From Acidobacteriota bacterium (GTDB taxonomy: Bacteria > Acidobacteriota > Terriglobia > Bryobacterales > Bryobacteraceae): 64,000 bases of DNA. This document shows positions 1 through 9,158 of this stretch, piece by piece. The stretch is taken from NCBI GenBank assembly GCA_017307505.1, contig JAFKEE010000024.1, forward strand, positions 214,966 through 278,965, in the 5' to 3' direction. The notes under the pieces are model-generated. The model saw only the letters and a program-made list of their open reading frames with translations. It was not told the origin of the DNA and did no database searches. Every line of letters starts with the position of its first letter. Position 1 is the stretch's first letter. The translations under genes and the position numbers were made by a program.

Positions 1-195
1 ACTACGACTGACTTCCCGTTCACTGTCAATCAGATCTTCACGACGTACTTCAGCGACTCGGCGTCCGCGCCGTTCGGCAGCCAGTTCCGGCTGGTTCTGC
101 CGTTCACCACCGGCGACACGACTGCCATCGGCAGCGCCACCGTCACCCTCACCAACAGTGTGGGGACCTCGGCGCCCAGTTCTGTGAACTTCTAG
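1..195 (+). CDS. C-terminal end of a large secreted protein (partial)
   Basis: The first 64 codons of the window are open in frame 1 and end in TAG at 193-195. The peptide is rich in Thr, Ser, Phe and Val and alternates polar and hydrophobic residues, ending in TSAPSSVNF. That pattern fits a beta-sandwich (Ig-like) terminal domain of an extracellular protein of the kind common in Solibacter-type genomes. The start lies upstream of the window, so function cannot be given. The last codons overlap the end of the convergent gene at 192-836 by 4 bases. Confidence 0.6.
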   Translation, partial: TTTDFPFTVNQIFTTYFSDSASAPFGSQFRLVLPFTTGDTTAIGSATVTLTNSVGTSAPSSVNF

Positions 196-836
196 TTCGC
201 GGTAATCTTCAGATCGGCAAAGTGGGCCAGGGTTCCTGGCCCCACCCAGAGAGCTATGCCGCCGGACTCGTCTCCCAGGAAGAGGCCGTCCACAATGAGG
301 GTGGGCTGCTGCGCGTCATGGACGAACAGCCGTGCCTGCTTACCCTTCACCTCAATCCTCACCCGCGTCCATTCCCCTGGAACCAGGTCGACATAGGACT
401 CATACTTCTCCGGGAAGTCCTTGCGCAACTGATACCAAGGATGTTCGGGTTCTGAGATGTACTGCGCGGAGTGGTTGCGCCGCACCTGATCGTCCGCCCG
501 TCCGTTGGTCGGTCGAAGGTAGAAGGCCTCGTAACGCGCGGCTTGCGGCCGGGTCCGGAATGCAATCCCAACGAAACCCCGCGCTCCCGTCCCTGAGCCG
601 GATCCCGGTTCGCCGCTCACCCACGCTTCAATGACCCCATCCTTGAAGGTCTGGTCCTTCAGAATGGCCAGCATCTCAGCGTCCTTGGCGCCCGGCTCCC
701 CGGTGACCTTTACTGCTTTCCGCCCCTTGTAAGTGACTGATTCTGTTTTGACCCCACGCAACTCGAACGGCCCTGTCAGGCCGGTCTGTCCGTATACGGC
801 CGCGGCCGCCAGGGCAGCCGGAATCAACCAACGCAT
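192..836 (-). CDS. Secreted concanavalin-A-like (DUF1080-like) protein
   Basis: The product is 214 residues. The N-terminus is a clear signal peptide (Arg at 2, then an Ala-rich hydrophobic stretch with likely cleavage after AAVYG), so it is exported. The rest alternates strands of the jelly-roll kind: FKDGVIEAWV, GFVGIAFRT, YEAFYLRP, WTRVRIEVKG, ARLFVHD, GGIALWVGPGTLAHFADLKI. This resembles the concanavalin-A-like fold of DUF1080 (3-keto-disaccharide hydrolase) and LamG proteins, but I see no definite catalytic signature. The ATG at 834-836 has GAGG just upstream. It is the last gene of a minus-strand group after recG and rsmD, only 4 bases beyond rsmD, so it may be co-transcribed. The specific function is unknown. 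Confidence 0.75.
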   Translation of the reverse strand: MRWLIPAALAAAAVYGQTGLTGPFELRGVKTESVTYKGRKAVKVTGEPGAKDAEMLAILKDQTFKDGVIEAWVSGEPGSGSGTGARGFVGIAFRTRPQAARYEAFYLRPTNGRADDQVRRNHSAQYISEPEHPWYQLRKDFPEKYESYVDLVPGEWTRVRIEVKGKQARLFVHDAQQPTLIVDGLFLGDESGGIALWVGPGTLAHFADLKITAN

Positions 837-840
837 GTCT

Positions 841-1374
841 CTACCTCGGTTCGAAGAAACTCAGTGAGTTGTCCCCTTGGCTCAGGATTCTCACCCGCTT
901 CAGTTTGCCGTAGGTCTCCTTCAGGTGGTGTGTAAACTTCGAGGCGTGCTGGACGATGACAAGCGGGCGCGGCGCTTCCCCCAGCGCATCCAGACAGAGG
1001 CCGTACTCCTGCTCGCGAGGGTAGGGCGGGTCGAGAAACACGATCTCTGCGTCAAATTTAGTGATCATGGCGGCGGCGTTGCCCGCGTGCACTTCACACC
1101 GCTTCGAGATCTCCAGCAGAGAGATGTTCTCCTGCAGCGTGCGCAGGGCCGGCCGGCTCTTCTCCAGGAAAATCGCGCGCCCGGCGCCGCGGCTCAAAGC
1201 CTCGATTCCGACACTGCCCGCTCCCGCGTACGCATCCAGAAAGACACACCCTTCGATGCGCGGGGCCAGGATGTTGAAAAGAGCCTCCCGCAACCTGTCC
1301 GGGGTCGGACGAACGCCGTCTCCCGCCGGAGATTTCAACCGGCGGCTGCGAAACTCACCACCAATCACTCGCAT
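841..1374 (-). CDS. rsmD: 16S rRNA (guanine-966-N2)-methyltransferase RsmD
   Basis: The product is 177 residues, the usual RsmD length. It opens with MRVIGGEFRSRRLKSP, the family N-terminus, followed by RPTPDRLREALFNIL. The SAM-binding motif is LDAYAGAGSVGIEALSRGA (residues about 46-64), and the N2-guanine methyltransferase motif DPPY follows at about residues 115-118. The known role is methylation of G966 in 16S rRNA during 30S assembly in the cytoplasm. It follows recG by 18 bases on the same strand, a common neighbourhood for rsmD. The ATG at 1372-1374 sits behind a purine-rich stretch. Confidence 0.95.
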   Translation of the reverse strand: MRVIGGEFRSRRLKSPAGDGVRPTPDRLREALFNILAPRIEGCVFLDAYAGAGSVGIEALSRGAGRAIFLEKSRPALRTLQENISLLEISKRCEVHAGNAAAMITKFDAEIVFLDPPYPREQEYGLCLDALGEAPRPLVIVQHASKFTHHLKETYGKLKRVRILSQGDNSLSFFEPR

Positions 1375-1392
1375 GACAACTCTGCCTTTCCT

Positions 1393-3498
1393 CTATCCAA
1401 TCAAAGCCAATCCGTAGCGCCGCTGCCAGTGCTCGCGGACGAAGCGTAGCGCGGCCGCCAGCAGATCCTCAGACGGAGGCTGTTCGACGAACGACCGCGC
1501 CTCCTCGCGCGCCAATTCCAGAATCTCCTGATCTCTCAATAAATTGCCGATCCGGAACACCGGCAGCCCGCTCTGCTTCGTGCCCAGGAACTCGCCGGGC
1601 CCGCGCAGCCTCAAGTCCATTTCGGCGATATAGAAACCGTCGGTGGACTCCACCAGCGTCCTGATCCGTTCCCGTCCGTTCTCGCTAAGCTTATCGGTCA
1701 CCAGCACGCAATAACTCTGATCCGCCCCGCGCCCCACACGGCCCCTCAACTGGTGGATCTGCGCCAATCCGAACCGCTCGGCGTTCTCCACCACCATGAC
1801 CGTGGCATTGGGCACGTCCACTCCGACTTCGATCACCGTGGTCGACACCAGCACCTGGATCTCTCCGCGCTTGAAGCCGTCCATGACGGCATCCTTCTCC
1901 GCTGCTGGAAGCTTGCCGTGCAGCAAGCCCACCTTCAACTGCGGGAAGATCAGCGTGGAAAGCTCCTGGTACGCCGCCTGTGCCGCCTTCACCGCCTGCG
2001 TCTCGCTCTCTTCAATCGCCGCGTAAACGACATACGCCTGCCGTCCCGCCTGCACCTGCCGGAGGATGAAACTGTACACCTGTTCCAGTTCTAACTTGGT
2101 CTTGTGGAACGTCTTGATCGGCTGCCGGCCGGGCGGCAATTCGTCGATGATGCTGACGTCCAGGTCGCCGTAAATGGTCAGGGCCAGGGTGCGTGGGATG
2201 GGGGTTGCGGTCATCACCAGAACGTCCGGATAGATCCCCTTCTGCTGCAGGGATTTGCGCTGCAGAACGCCAAAGCGGTGCTGCTCGTCGATGATCGCCA
2301 GGCCCAACCGGTGAAACTCTACGTCTTCTTCCAATAATGCGTGAGTGCCGACGGCGAGCTGGGCAAAGCCACTGGCCAAAGCCCGCTTAGCCACCGCCTT
2401 TTCCTTCTTCGTCATCGAGCCCATCAGCGGTGCCAGGCGGTAACCCAGCGGAGCCAGCACCCGCTCCAGATTGACCTGATGCTGCGCCGCCAGGATTTCG
2501 GTCGGCGCGAGGAGGGCCGCCTGATACCCGTTCTCCACCGCAATCACTGCCGCCTGCGCCGCGACAATCGTCTTGCCGCTCCCCACGTCCCCCTGCAGCA
2601 ACCGCGACATCGGCGTATCGGTGGACATGTCCCTGGCGATCTCGCCAAGAACGCGTTTCTGCGCACCCGTCGGCTTGAATGGCAGGATCTTCTTGATCTG
2701 CTCCCTCACCTGTTCGTTCAACTCGAACCGGATGCCCGGGTCCTTCCGGGATTGCCGCCGCTTCAGCGCGATTCCCGTTTCCAGCCAGAAGAACTCCTCA
2801 AAGATCATTCGGATCTGGGCCGGCGAACGGAACCCGTTCAGCAGCCGCAAGTCCGAATCGACTGGCGGGAAGTGCAGTCCTTTCAATGCGGTAGTCAGGT
2901 CAGGCAGCGCCAGACGGCGCCGGATGAATTCCGGCAACGCGTCCTGCATCTCCGGCAGATTATCGAGGATCCTCTTTACCACGCCGCGCAGCACCCGCGT
3001 GCTGGTCTTGCCCGCCGCTTCGTAAACCGGAACAATCCGTCCGGTATGAAGTCCTGCCTCGTCTTCCTCATCGTCGTCGCGCAGGATTTCGTAATCGGGG
3101 TGGAGCATCATCAGCTCGCCTTTGTACCCGTCGAACTCCACCTTGCCGAACAGCGAAACCCGGATCCCGGGCAGGAACACATTCTTCAAGTACTGCGCAT
3201 GGAACCACTTGCCGGTCAGCCGCTGGCTGCTGGAATCCTGAAAGACCACCTCGACCAGGCCCAGGTCGCGGCGGTGGAACTGGGGCGCATGCAGGCTCTG
3301 AACCTCCGCCAGCACCGTGGCCATTTCCCCCGGCGCCAATTGCCCCAGCGGCTTGATGTTTGAGCGGTCTTCGTAGCGAAAGGGTGCGTAGGTGAGCAGG
3401 TCGGCGGCCGTGGTCAATCCGCGCCCTTCGAGGTCGGCGGCACGGCGTGGTCCGACGCCTTTTACAAACTTAATCGGGGTGGAGAGATCCAGCGGCAC
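1393..3498 (-). CDS. recG: ATP-dependent DNA helicase RecG
   Basis: The product is 701 residues, typical for RecG. An N-terminal helix-hairpin segment (GVGPRRAADLEGRGL, about 15-29) precedes the OB-fold wedge domain that binds branched DNA. The superfamily 2 helicase motifs follow: Walker A GDVGSGKT (about 303-310), the DEAH-box variant DEQHRFG, motif III MTATPIPRTLAL, and the conserved tail QIHQLRGRVGRG. RecG remodels stalled replication forks and Holliday junctions. The start is GTG (3496-3498) without a strong ribosome site. It is the first gene of the minus-strand group with rsmD. Confidence 0.96.
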   Translation of the reverse strand: MPLDLSTPIKFVKGVGPRRAADLEGRGLTTAADLLTYAPFRYEDRSNIKPLGQLAPGEMATVLAEVQSLHAPQFHRRDLGLVEVVFQDSSSQRLTGKWFHAQYLKNVFLPGIRVSLFGKVEFDGYKGELMMLHPDYEILRDDDEEDEAGLHTGRIVPVYEAAGKTSTRVLRGVVKRILDNLPEMQDALPEFIRRRLALPDLTTALKGLHFPPVDSDLRLLNGFRSPAQIRMIFEEFFWLETGIALKRRQSRKDPGIRFELNEQVREQIKKILPFKPTGAQKRVLGEIARDMSTDTPMSRLLQGDVGSGKTIVAAQAAVIAVENGYQAALLAPTEILAAQHQVNLERVLAPLGYRLAPLMGSMTKKEKAVAKRALASGFAQLAVGTHALLEEDVEFHRLGLAIIDEQHRFGVLQRKSLQQKGIYPDVLVMTATPIPRTLALTIYGDLDVSIIDELPPGRQPIKTFHKTKLELEQVYSFILRQVQAGRQAYVVYAAIEESETQAVKAAQAAYQELSTLIFPQLKVGLLHGKLPAAEKDAVMDGFKRGEIQVLVSTTVIEVGVDVPNATVMVVENAERFGLAQIHQLRGRVGRGADQSYCVLVTDKLSENGRERIRTLVESTDGFYIAEMDLRLRGPGEFLGTKQSGLPVFRIGNLLRDQEILELAREEARSFVEQPPSEDLLAAALRFVREHWQRRYGLALIG

Positions 3499-3575
3499 GG
3501 CTTCGAGGGTGAAACCCTAGTTTACGAGGTTCGGGATGCCGCCCGCTGCGTGACGACCGTATAGGAGGGAGTCCA

Positions 3576-3770
3576 ATGAGTGGAAGCGGATGCAGCGGCT
3601 GTAAGCCGTTGCCTCCGGACGGGATAGATTATGTGAACCCGGCTTCATCGTCAGTGTTTCCATTTCGTTCGATAGGATCCTTCCTCCACTCCAACGGCCT
3701 CAGCCAGCTAACTGCAATGGAATCCATGTCTTTGAATCGTCACGCTCCATCTTTCCGGCGCCTAGGATAA
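3576..3770 (+). CDS. Possible small protein (64 aa), unsupported by homology
   Basis: The 299 bases between recG and the efflux operon hold one small open frame with an unusually good Shine-Dalgarno sequence, AGGAGGGA at about 3563-3570, five bases before the ATG. The peptide begins MSGSGCSGCKPLPPDG, with a CxxC pair, then becomes Ser-rich without signal peptide or obvious domain. It ends 27 bases before the first adaptor gene. It could be a leader peptide or chance, since codon use is not clearly like its neighbours. I do not recognise it. No other structure stands out in this gap. Confidence 0.25.
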   Translation: MSGSGCSGCKPLPPDGIDYVNPASSSVFPFRSIGSFLHSNGLSQLTAMESMSLNRHAPSFRRLG

Positions 3771-3797
3771 CCTTTTCGATAGGCTTGTCGTCTTAAC

Positions 3798-5702
3798 ATG
3801 CGGGACAGCCCTGCCGAATCGGCCCAACGCATTCCACGTGTTCAGGATCCAGAGTTAGACCGTATGCAGCCGCAGATGAATCCATCTCCGCAATCCACTC
3901 CGCCGGGTGTTCCCGGCGTCGTTCCGGTTTCCCATGAGCCGAAGCGGCCGCGATCCATGGGCGGAATCGCGCTTCTGGTTGTAGCCTTGCTGGCCGGCGC
4001 CGGCTGGTTCGCCTGGAGGCAGGCGACCGACCCCGCGCGCACCGGTTCAGGCACTGTGGACGTCCGCACGGCCGTCGTGGCGGCAGGTACACTGGAGCGG
4101 TCCATTCGGCTCACCGGTGTGACATCCGCGGATAAGTTCGCCTCGCTGGCCGCTCCGCAATTGCGCGGCATGCGCGGTGGCGGTGGTGGTGGGGGAGGCA
4201 ACACAGGCGGCAGCAGCAGCTCTTCCAGTTCCTCAACGGCTTCAACGAGTTCGTCGGCTTCGGGCAGTGCGACCGGCTCGTCCTCTTCCTCGAGCAGCGC
4301 CAGCACCGCGTCGACGTTCCGGGCGACTACCAACCGGTTCGGTTCCGGTTCAACTTCCTCAACTTCCAGCTCGACTTCCAAGTCCGGTACTTCCGGCTCC
4401 ACCTCTTCGTCGACGTCCTCTTCAACCTCAAGTTCCTCATCCTCCTCGAGCGGTGGGAGCGGTGGAGGTGGCGGTGGTGGTGGCGGCGGCAATATGCTGA
4501 GCGGCGGCAATGACGACTTCATGCAGGTTCTGCAGAAGGTAGCCCGGCCCGGGAGCCATGTCACCAAGGGCCAGATCGTCGCCGAGTTCGACCAACAGTT
4601 CCAATTGCTTCGCCTGGATGACTACAAGTCGACCGTCGAGCAGGCTGACCGGACGCTCCGGTCCCTCGATTCAAACCTGGAAGTCCAGCGAAAGTCGTAT
4701 GACTACAACATCCAGCAGGCCAAGGGAGCGGTAGAGAAAGCCAAGCTGGACATCAAGACGACGCCGGTGCGTTCGGCCATTGAAGCCGAGCAGCTTCAGC
4801 TCGCACTGGAAGAGGCGCAGGCGAATCTCAAGCAGCTGCAGACGCAGATTCCCTATCAGGAAACGAGTCTCAAGAGCCAGCGCCGCATCTCCGAAATCGA
4901 TGTCGAGCAGTCAAGAGTGGAGCTGAAGCGGGCTGAGCGCAATGTGAGCCTGATGCAGATCACCGCCAGCATGGACGGCATGATCGCCATGGAAAACATG
5001 ATGCGCGGCAGCGAATTCTCGCAGGTTCAGCAGGGCGATCAACTTTTCCCCGGCCAGCTCTTTGCGCGGATCGTGGACCCAAGCTCATTCCTCGTTTCGG
5101 CGACCATCAACCAGGCTGATGTGGAATACGTTCGAGTCGGATCCAAGGCTACGCTGCACTTCGATGCCTACCCCGAGATGACCCTGCCGGCCCACGTCGT
5201 CTCTATCGCCGCGATCACGAAACCGGGTGGACAGCGGGCATCCTATGTGAAGGAAATCCCGCTTTACCTCAAAATCGACAAGCTGGACCCGCGGGTGATC
5301 CCGGATCTCACTGTGAGCGCGGATGTTGTCATTCAGACCAACGAGAATCAACTGCTGGCGCCCATCGAGTCGATCTTCCGTGACGGTCCCACCGGCAAGC
5401 CCTATGTCTATGTAAAGACAGGCGGGACATTTGAGAAACGGACGATCGAACTGGGCGACCGCAACAATATTAAGACGATCGTGTCTTCCGGCCTGAAAGC
5501 CGGCGACGTGATCGCACTCGACGCGCCGCGAAAGCTCGACGGACAAACCACGGCCACTGCCTCAGTGCATCCCGGCCAGGTGCCGCCGGCTTCGAACGCG
5601 GGCCGTCCCTGGGCGCTAGCCCTCGCCGTACCGGTGCTTGGATTCCGCCGCCGTGTGCTGCGGGCCCTCCGCCTTTGGAACAGCAGATCGGAACGCGTCT
5701 GA
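3798..5702 (+). CDS. Efflux periplasmic adaptor (HlyD/MacA type) with Ser/Gly-rich insert
   Basis: The product is 634 residues. A cytoplasmic Pro-rich lead is followed by one membrane anchor (about 54-73), the first lipoyl half-strand (FASLAAPQL), then a low-complexity block of Gly, Ser and Thr at about 127-231. The lipoyl domain resumes with PGSHVTKGQIVAEFD, a coiled-coil hairpin (about 255-385), a beta-barrel and a membrane-proximal domain (KPYVYVKTGGTFEKRTIELGD). Such adaptors bridge an inner-membrane transporter to a TolC channel. The C-terminus ends in a short hydrophobic then Arg-rich tail, which is odd. The start is uncertain: ATG 3798 has no clear ribosome site, and ATG 3864 would also keep the anchor. 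It is the first gene of a five-gene efflux operon. Confidence 0.85.
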   Translation: MRDSPAESAQRIPRVQDPELDRMQPQMNPSPQSTPPGVPGVVPVSHEPKRPRSMGGIALLVVALLAGAGWFAWRQATDPARTGSGTVDVRTAVVAAGTLERSIRLTGVTSADKFASLAAPQLRGMRGGGGGGGGNTGGSSSSSSSSTASTSSSASGSATGSSSSSSSASTASTFRATTNRFGSGSTSSTSSSTSKSGTSGSTSSSTSSSTSSSSSSSSGGSGGGGGGGGGGNMLSGGNDDFMQVLQKVARPGSHVTKGQIVAEFDQQFQLLRLDDYKSTVEQADRTLRSLDSNLEVQRKSYDYNIQQAKGAVEKAKLDIKTTPVRSAIEAEQLQLALEEAQANLKQLQTQIPYQETSLKSQRRISEIDVEQSRVELKRAERNVSLMQITASMDGMIAMENMMRGSEFSQVQQGDQLFPGQLFARIVDPSSFLVSATINQADVEYVRVGSKATLHFDAYPEMTLPAHVVSIAAITKPGGQRASYVKEIPLYLKIDKLDPRVIPDLTVSADVVIQTNENQLLAPIESIFRDGPTGKPYVYVKTGGTFEKRTIELGDRNNIKTIVSSGLKAGDVIALDAPRKLDGQTTATASVHPGQVPPASNAGRPWALALAVPVLGFRRRVLRALRLWNSRSERV

Positions 5703-5735
5703 GGCCCCAACAGAATTTTTATCTTGGAGTATTGA

Positions 5736-7043
5736 ATGCCTTCTAAGGATTTAAAGCCTGGCAAGAAGCTGGGGCAAACCGGCAGCGGAAAAGGCCGGAT
5801 CGTTTTGTGGGTAGTGATCCTCCTGGCTCTTGCCGGAGGGAGCTTCGCCGCTTACCGGTACTCCACCGCCAAGCCGGTGGAGGTTCCCACCGTCAGCGTC
5901 CGCAAGGGCGAGTTCACCATCACGATCAGCGCGCGCGGTGAAATCCGCTCCACCCGCTCGGTCACTCTCTCAGCTCCGCAGGTGCCGAATCCGACCATCA
6001 CCACCCTGGCCGAATCCGGCAAGATGGTGAAAGCCGGCCAGGTAGTCGTCGAGTTCGATACCGCGCAGTATGAGAATTTTTATCTGAACTTCGTGACGAA
6101 CGCCCGCACGGTCGACAGCGAAATCGTTCAGACAAAAGCCACCCACAAAATCACGGACGAGCAGGACGCGATGAGCCTGATGACGTCGGAGTACGACGTC
6201 CAGCGCGCCGGTCTGGAGGCCTCGAAGGCCGAGATTCTGTCCGAGATCGAGGGTGCCAAGAACCGCATCAACGTCGGCTTGTCCGAAGGTGCGCTGAACC
6301 AGGTGAAGACCTCCGTCAAGGCCCACGACGTCAGCCAGCAGGCTGACCTGGAGCGGTTGGATACCCGCAAGAACAAGACCCTCCGCGACATGGCCCGCGT
6401 CAAGGATTACCTCGGCAAGATGACCATCCGCGCTCCGCAGGACGGCATCCTCAATGTCCTGCCCAACTTCCGCGCCCAGGGCAACTGGGGCCAGACGCCA
6501 CCGGCCTTCAAGGAAGGTGACCGCGCCTGGACCGGCGCCGCTATCGCTGAAATTCCTGATCTCTCGGAAATGCGGCTGGAACTCAAGGTGGAGGAAGTGG
6601 ACCGCGGCAAGATCCAACTGGGCCAGAGCGTCCGGGTGCGGATCGACGCCATCCAGGATAAGGAATTCGAAGCCACTCTGGACTGGATCAGTCCCATTGC
6701 TTCGCTCAACTTCCGCGGCTACGGCTCAGCCAATGAAAAGACCTTCCCCGCCCGGGCCACGCTGAAATCAGTGGACCCCCGGCTGCGGCCAGGGATGAGC
6801 GCAACAGGTATCGTCCTGATCGAGAGCCGGCCGGACAGTTTGCTGATCCCGAACAAGGCCAGCTTCCTGCAGGCCGGAAAACCGCACGTCTGGATCCAGA
6901 AAGGCTCCGGTTTCCAATCGCGTGAAATCGAAGTCGGCAAGCGCAACGACAACGACATCATCGTCCTGAAAGGACTGCAGGCCGGGGATCGTGTCGCGCT
7001 GGAAGATCCGGCTGAAGTAGCGAAACGCGCAAAGAAATTATAG
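5736..7043 (+). CDS. Efflux periplasmic adaptor (HlyD/MacA type)
   Basis: The product is 435 residues, the normal size for the family. It has one N-terminal membrane anchor (about 21-40), a lipoyl half (ARGEIRSTRSVTLSAPQ) and the second half GKMVKAGQVVVEFD. A helical hairpin (about 115-220) follows, then the returning lipoyl strand MTIRAPQDGILNVL, a beta-barrel (VRVRIDAIQDKEFEATLDWI) and a membrane-proximal domain with VWIQKGSGFQSREIEVG. TTGGAG lies about 9 bases before the ATG. It sits between two related adaptors in the same operon. The paralogues have clearly diverged, so they may form a mixed hexamer or serve alternative conditions; this is inference. Confidence 0.9.
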   Translation: MPSKDLKPGKKLGQTGSGKGRIVLWVVILLALAGGSFAAYRYSTAKPVEVPTVSVRKGEFTITISARGEIRSTRSVTLSAPQVPNPTITTLAESGKMVKAGQVVVEFDTAQYENFYLNFVTNARTVDSEIVQTKATHKITDEQDAMSLMTSEYDVQRAGLEASKAEILSEIEGAKNRINVGLSEGALNQVKTSVKAHDVSQQADLERLDTRKNKTLRDMARVKDYLGKMTIRAPQDGILNVLPNFRAQGNWGQTPPAFKEGDRAWTGAAIAEIPDLSEMRLELKVEEVDRGKIQLGQSVRVRIDAIQDKEFEATLDWISPIASLNFRGYGSANEKTFPARATLKSVDPRLRPGMSATGIVLIESRPDSLLIPNKASFLQAGKPHVWIQKGSGFQSREIEVGKRNDNDIIVLKGLQAGDRVALEDPAEVAKRAKKL

Positions 7044-7094
7044 CGGGCAGAACGTCGTACCCAGAAAGACACGGCAGTAACGAGATCGCAATCC

Positions 7095-9155
7095 ATGAAG
7101 AAAGTCGTTTTCCGTCTAATCCTGATCGCTGTGGTCCTTGGGGCCGGCTATGGCGTGTACCACTTTTTCCAGGGCATGTCCTCACGGCAGCAAAGCATCC
7201 CCACCACCAAAGTCAGGAGGGGCGATGTAGTGGTGCGCAGCTTCACACGCGGAGAACTGCGGGCGGTGCGCACGGCGAGTCTCGCTGCTCCTAATCTGTT
7301 CGGTACGGTACAGGTCACGAAGCTGGCTCCTCTTGGAGCGTTGGCCCGGGAAAAGAACCTGATCGTAGAGTTTGACGACTCCGAAGTGCTGTCCCGCCTG
7401 GAGTCCCGCCAGCTCGAACTCGAGCAGGTGGACGAGCAGATCAAGAAGTCGCAAGCCGATCTGGCCATTCGCAACAATCAGGACCAGGTGGATCTCCTGA
7501 GGGCCCGCTATGCGGTCCGGCGCGCTGAACTGGAAGTGAAGCGCAACGAGATTCTTGCCGCGATCGACCAGAAGAAGAACCTCCTGAATCTGGACGAAGC
7601 ACGCCGCCGCCTGAAGCAGCTGGAAAGCGACATCAAATCGAAGCAGGAACAGGCGCTGGCCGAGTTGAACGTTTTGCGTGAGAAACGCAACCGCAGCCTG
7701 CTGGACATCAACCGCGAAAAGATGCGGCTCTCGCAGGTGAAACTGCTATCTCCCATCGGCGGCCTCGTTGCGGTCCGGCAGAACCGCAGCGGATTCTCCG
7801 GAATGTTCGGCACGCAGGTGCCTGACATCCGCGAAGGCGATCAGGTGCCGCCCGGTACTCCGGTCGCGGATGTACTGGACCTTTCCGAGTTGGAAGTCAT
7901 CGCCCGCGTTGGTGAGTTGGACCGCGCGAATCTGCGGGAAGGCCAGGAAGTGGTCATCCGGCTGGATGCGCTGGCCGAGAAGGTATTTGACGGAAAGATC
8001 AAGAGCATGAGCGGCACGGCGAGCGCCAACGTATTCAGCTCTGATCCTGGCAAGAAGTTCGACGTCGTCTTCTCCATCGACATGAAGCAGTTGCTGACGT
8101 CGCTCGGCGCGAAGCCGGACGCCATTGCGCGCATCCTGGCGCTGGCGGACGAGAACCGCAAGAAGCCGCTTAGCGTGACCACGGGTTCGATGTTTGGCGG
8201 AATGCCGGGCATGGCCGGGTTGACCGGGATGGGCGGCGGCGCACAGGCTGGCGGTATGCAGGCCGGTGGCATGCAGGCTGGCGGCGCCGGCGGTGGTATG
8301 CAGTCCGGCGGCATGCAGGGCGCGATGCAGGGTGGCGGCATGCAAGGCGGAATGGCCGGGGCGGACCAGGCTGGCGGCCAGGGCGGCGGACAACGGCGGG
8401 CAGGTGGCTTTGGCATGGGTGCCAATTCCAACATGACCCCCGAGCAACAGAAGAAAATGCAGGAGATCCTCAAGAAGGCGCTGAACGGCAAGTCGATGAT
8501 CGACCTCTCGCCCGAAGATCGCCAGGCGGTCTTTGCCAAGGTCAGGGAAGAGGCCAAAAAGGCTGGCATCGAGATGCCGCAGCGGGGCGGCAATCGCGGC
8601 GGTGGTACGGAGACCGCCGGTGGTACCGGCGCCCCGGGCGCAGCCGGTGGCCGTGGCGCGGCAGCCGGAGCTCCTTCGTTTGGTCCGCAGGCTCCCGGCG
8701 CGGCCGCTGGCGGCAACCGTGGCGGCATGATGGGCATGGGTTCCGGCGGCGCTGGCGGTTTCTCCGCCAAGGATCTTGAGAACGCTACATTGCCTCCTCC
8801 TCCGGAAGAGGGCGACACCATGGAAGTGCTTCTGCGGCCGGGTCTTCTGGCCGATGTGGAAATCCTGGTGGAGAAGGTGCCGAACGCCATCTACGTGCCG
8901 AACCAGAGCATCTTCGAGAAGGACGGCAAGCCAGTTGTCTACGTAAAATCCGGGGATAACTGGGTGGCCCGGAACATCAAGGTCGACAAACGGTCTGAAT
9001 CGGTCACCGTGATCACTTCGGGCGTGAATCCAGGCGACACCATCTCGCTGGCGGATCCGAATGCAAAGCCCGGCGACAAGAAGAAAGCGGATGAGAAGAA
9101 ATCCGGCGGAGCCGCGGGCGCACTCCCGGTTGGCGGTTCAAAGGGTGGGCAGTAA
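7095..9155 (+). CDS. Efflux periplasmic adaptor with Met/Gly/Gln-rich insert
   Basis: The product is 686 residues, about 200 longer than usual. The anchor is at about 5-25 and the lipoyl halves are FTRGELRAVRTASLAAP and the returning strand VKLLSPIGGLVAV. A long charged coiled coil (about 95-205) lies between them. The beta-barrel begins with VVIRLDALAEKVFDGKI. Between its strands FDVVFSIDM and LLRPGLLADVEI lies an insert of about 200 residues (about 366-565). It is built of GGMQ-type repeats, a small charged helical segment with LSPEDRQAVFAK, and a second Gly/Ala-rich block. The end reads VVYVKSGDNWVARNIKVD. It is the third adaptor of the operon, and its stop lies 3 bases before the permease gene. 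Confidence 0.88.
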   Translation: MKKVVFRLILIAVVLGAGYGVYHFFQGMSSRQQSIPTTKVRRGDVVVRSFTRGELRAVRTASLAAPNLFGTVQVTKLAPLGALAREKNLIVEFDDSEVLSRLESRQLELEQVDEQIKKSQADLAIRNNQDQVDLLRARYAVRRAELEVKRNEILAAIDQKKNLLNLDEARRRLKQLESDIKSKQEQALAELNVLREKRNRSLLDINREKMRLSQVKLLSPIGGLVAVRQNRSGFSGMFGTQVPDIREGDQVPPGTPVADVLDLSELEVIARVGELDRANLREGQEVVIRLDALAEKVFDGKIKSMSGTASANVFSSDPGKKFDVVFSIDMKQLLTSLGAKPDAIARILALADENRKKPLSVTTGSMFGGMPGMAGLTGMGGGAQAGGMQAGGMQAGGAGGGMQSGGMQGAMQGGGMQGGMAGADQAGGQGGGQRRAGGFGMGANSNMTPEQQKKMQEILKKALNGKSMIDLSPEDRQAVFAKVREEAKKAGIEMPQRGGNRGGGTETAGGTGAPGAAGGRGAAAGAPSFGPQAPGAAAGGNRGGMMGMGSGGAGGFSAKDLENATLPPPPEEGDTMEVLLRPGLLADVEILVEKVPNAIYVPNQSIFEKDGKPVVYVKSGDNWVARNIKVDKRSESVTVITSGVNPGDTISLADPNAKPGDKKKADEKKSGGAAGALPVGGSKGGQ

Positions 9156-9158
9156 GTT

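Noticed and set aside
4160..4500. CRISPR-like or satellite repeat
   Set aside because: The repetitive DNA stays in frame and codes for Gly/Ser runs inside an adaptor; there is no spacer structure.
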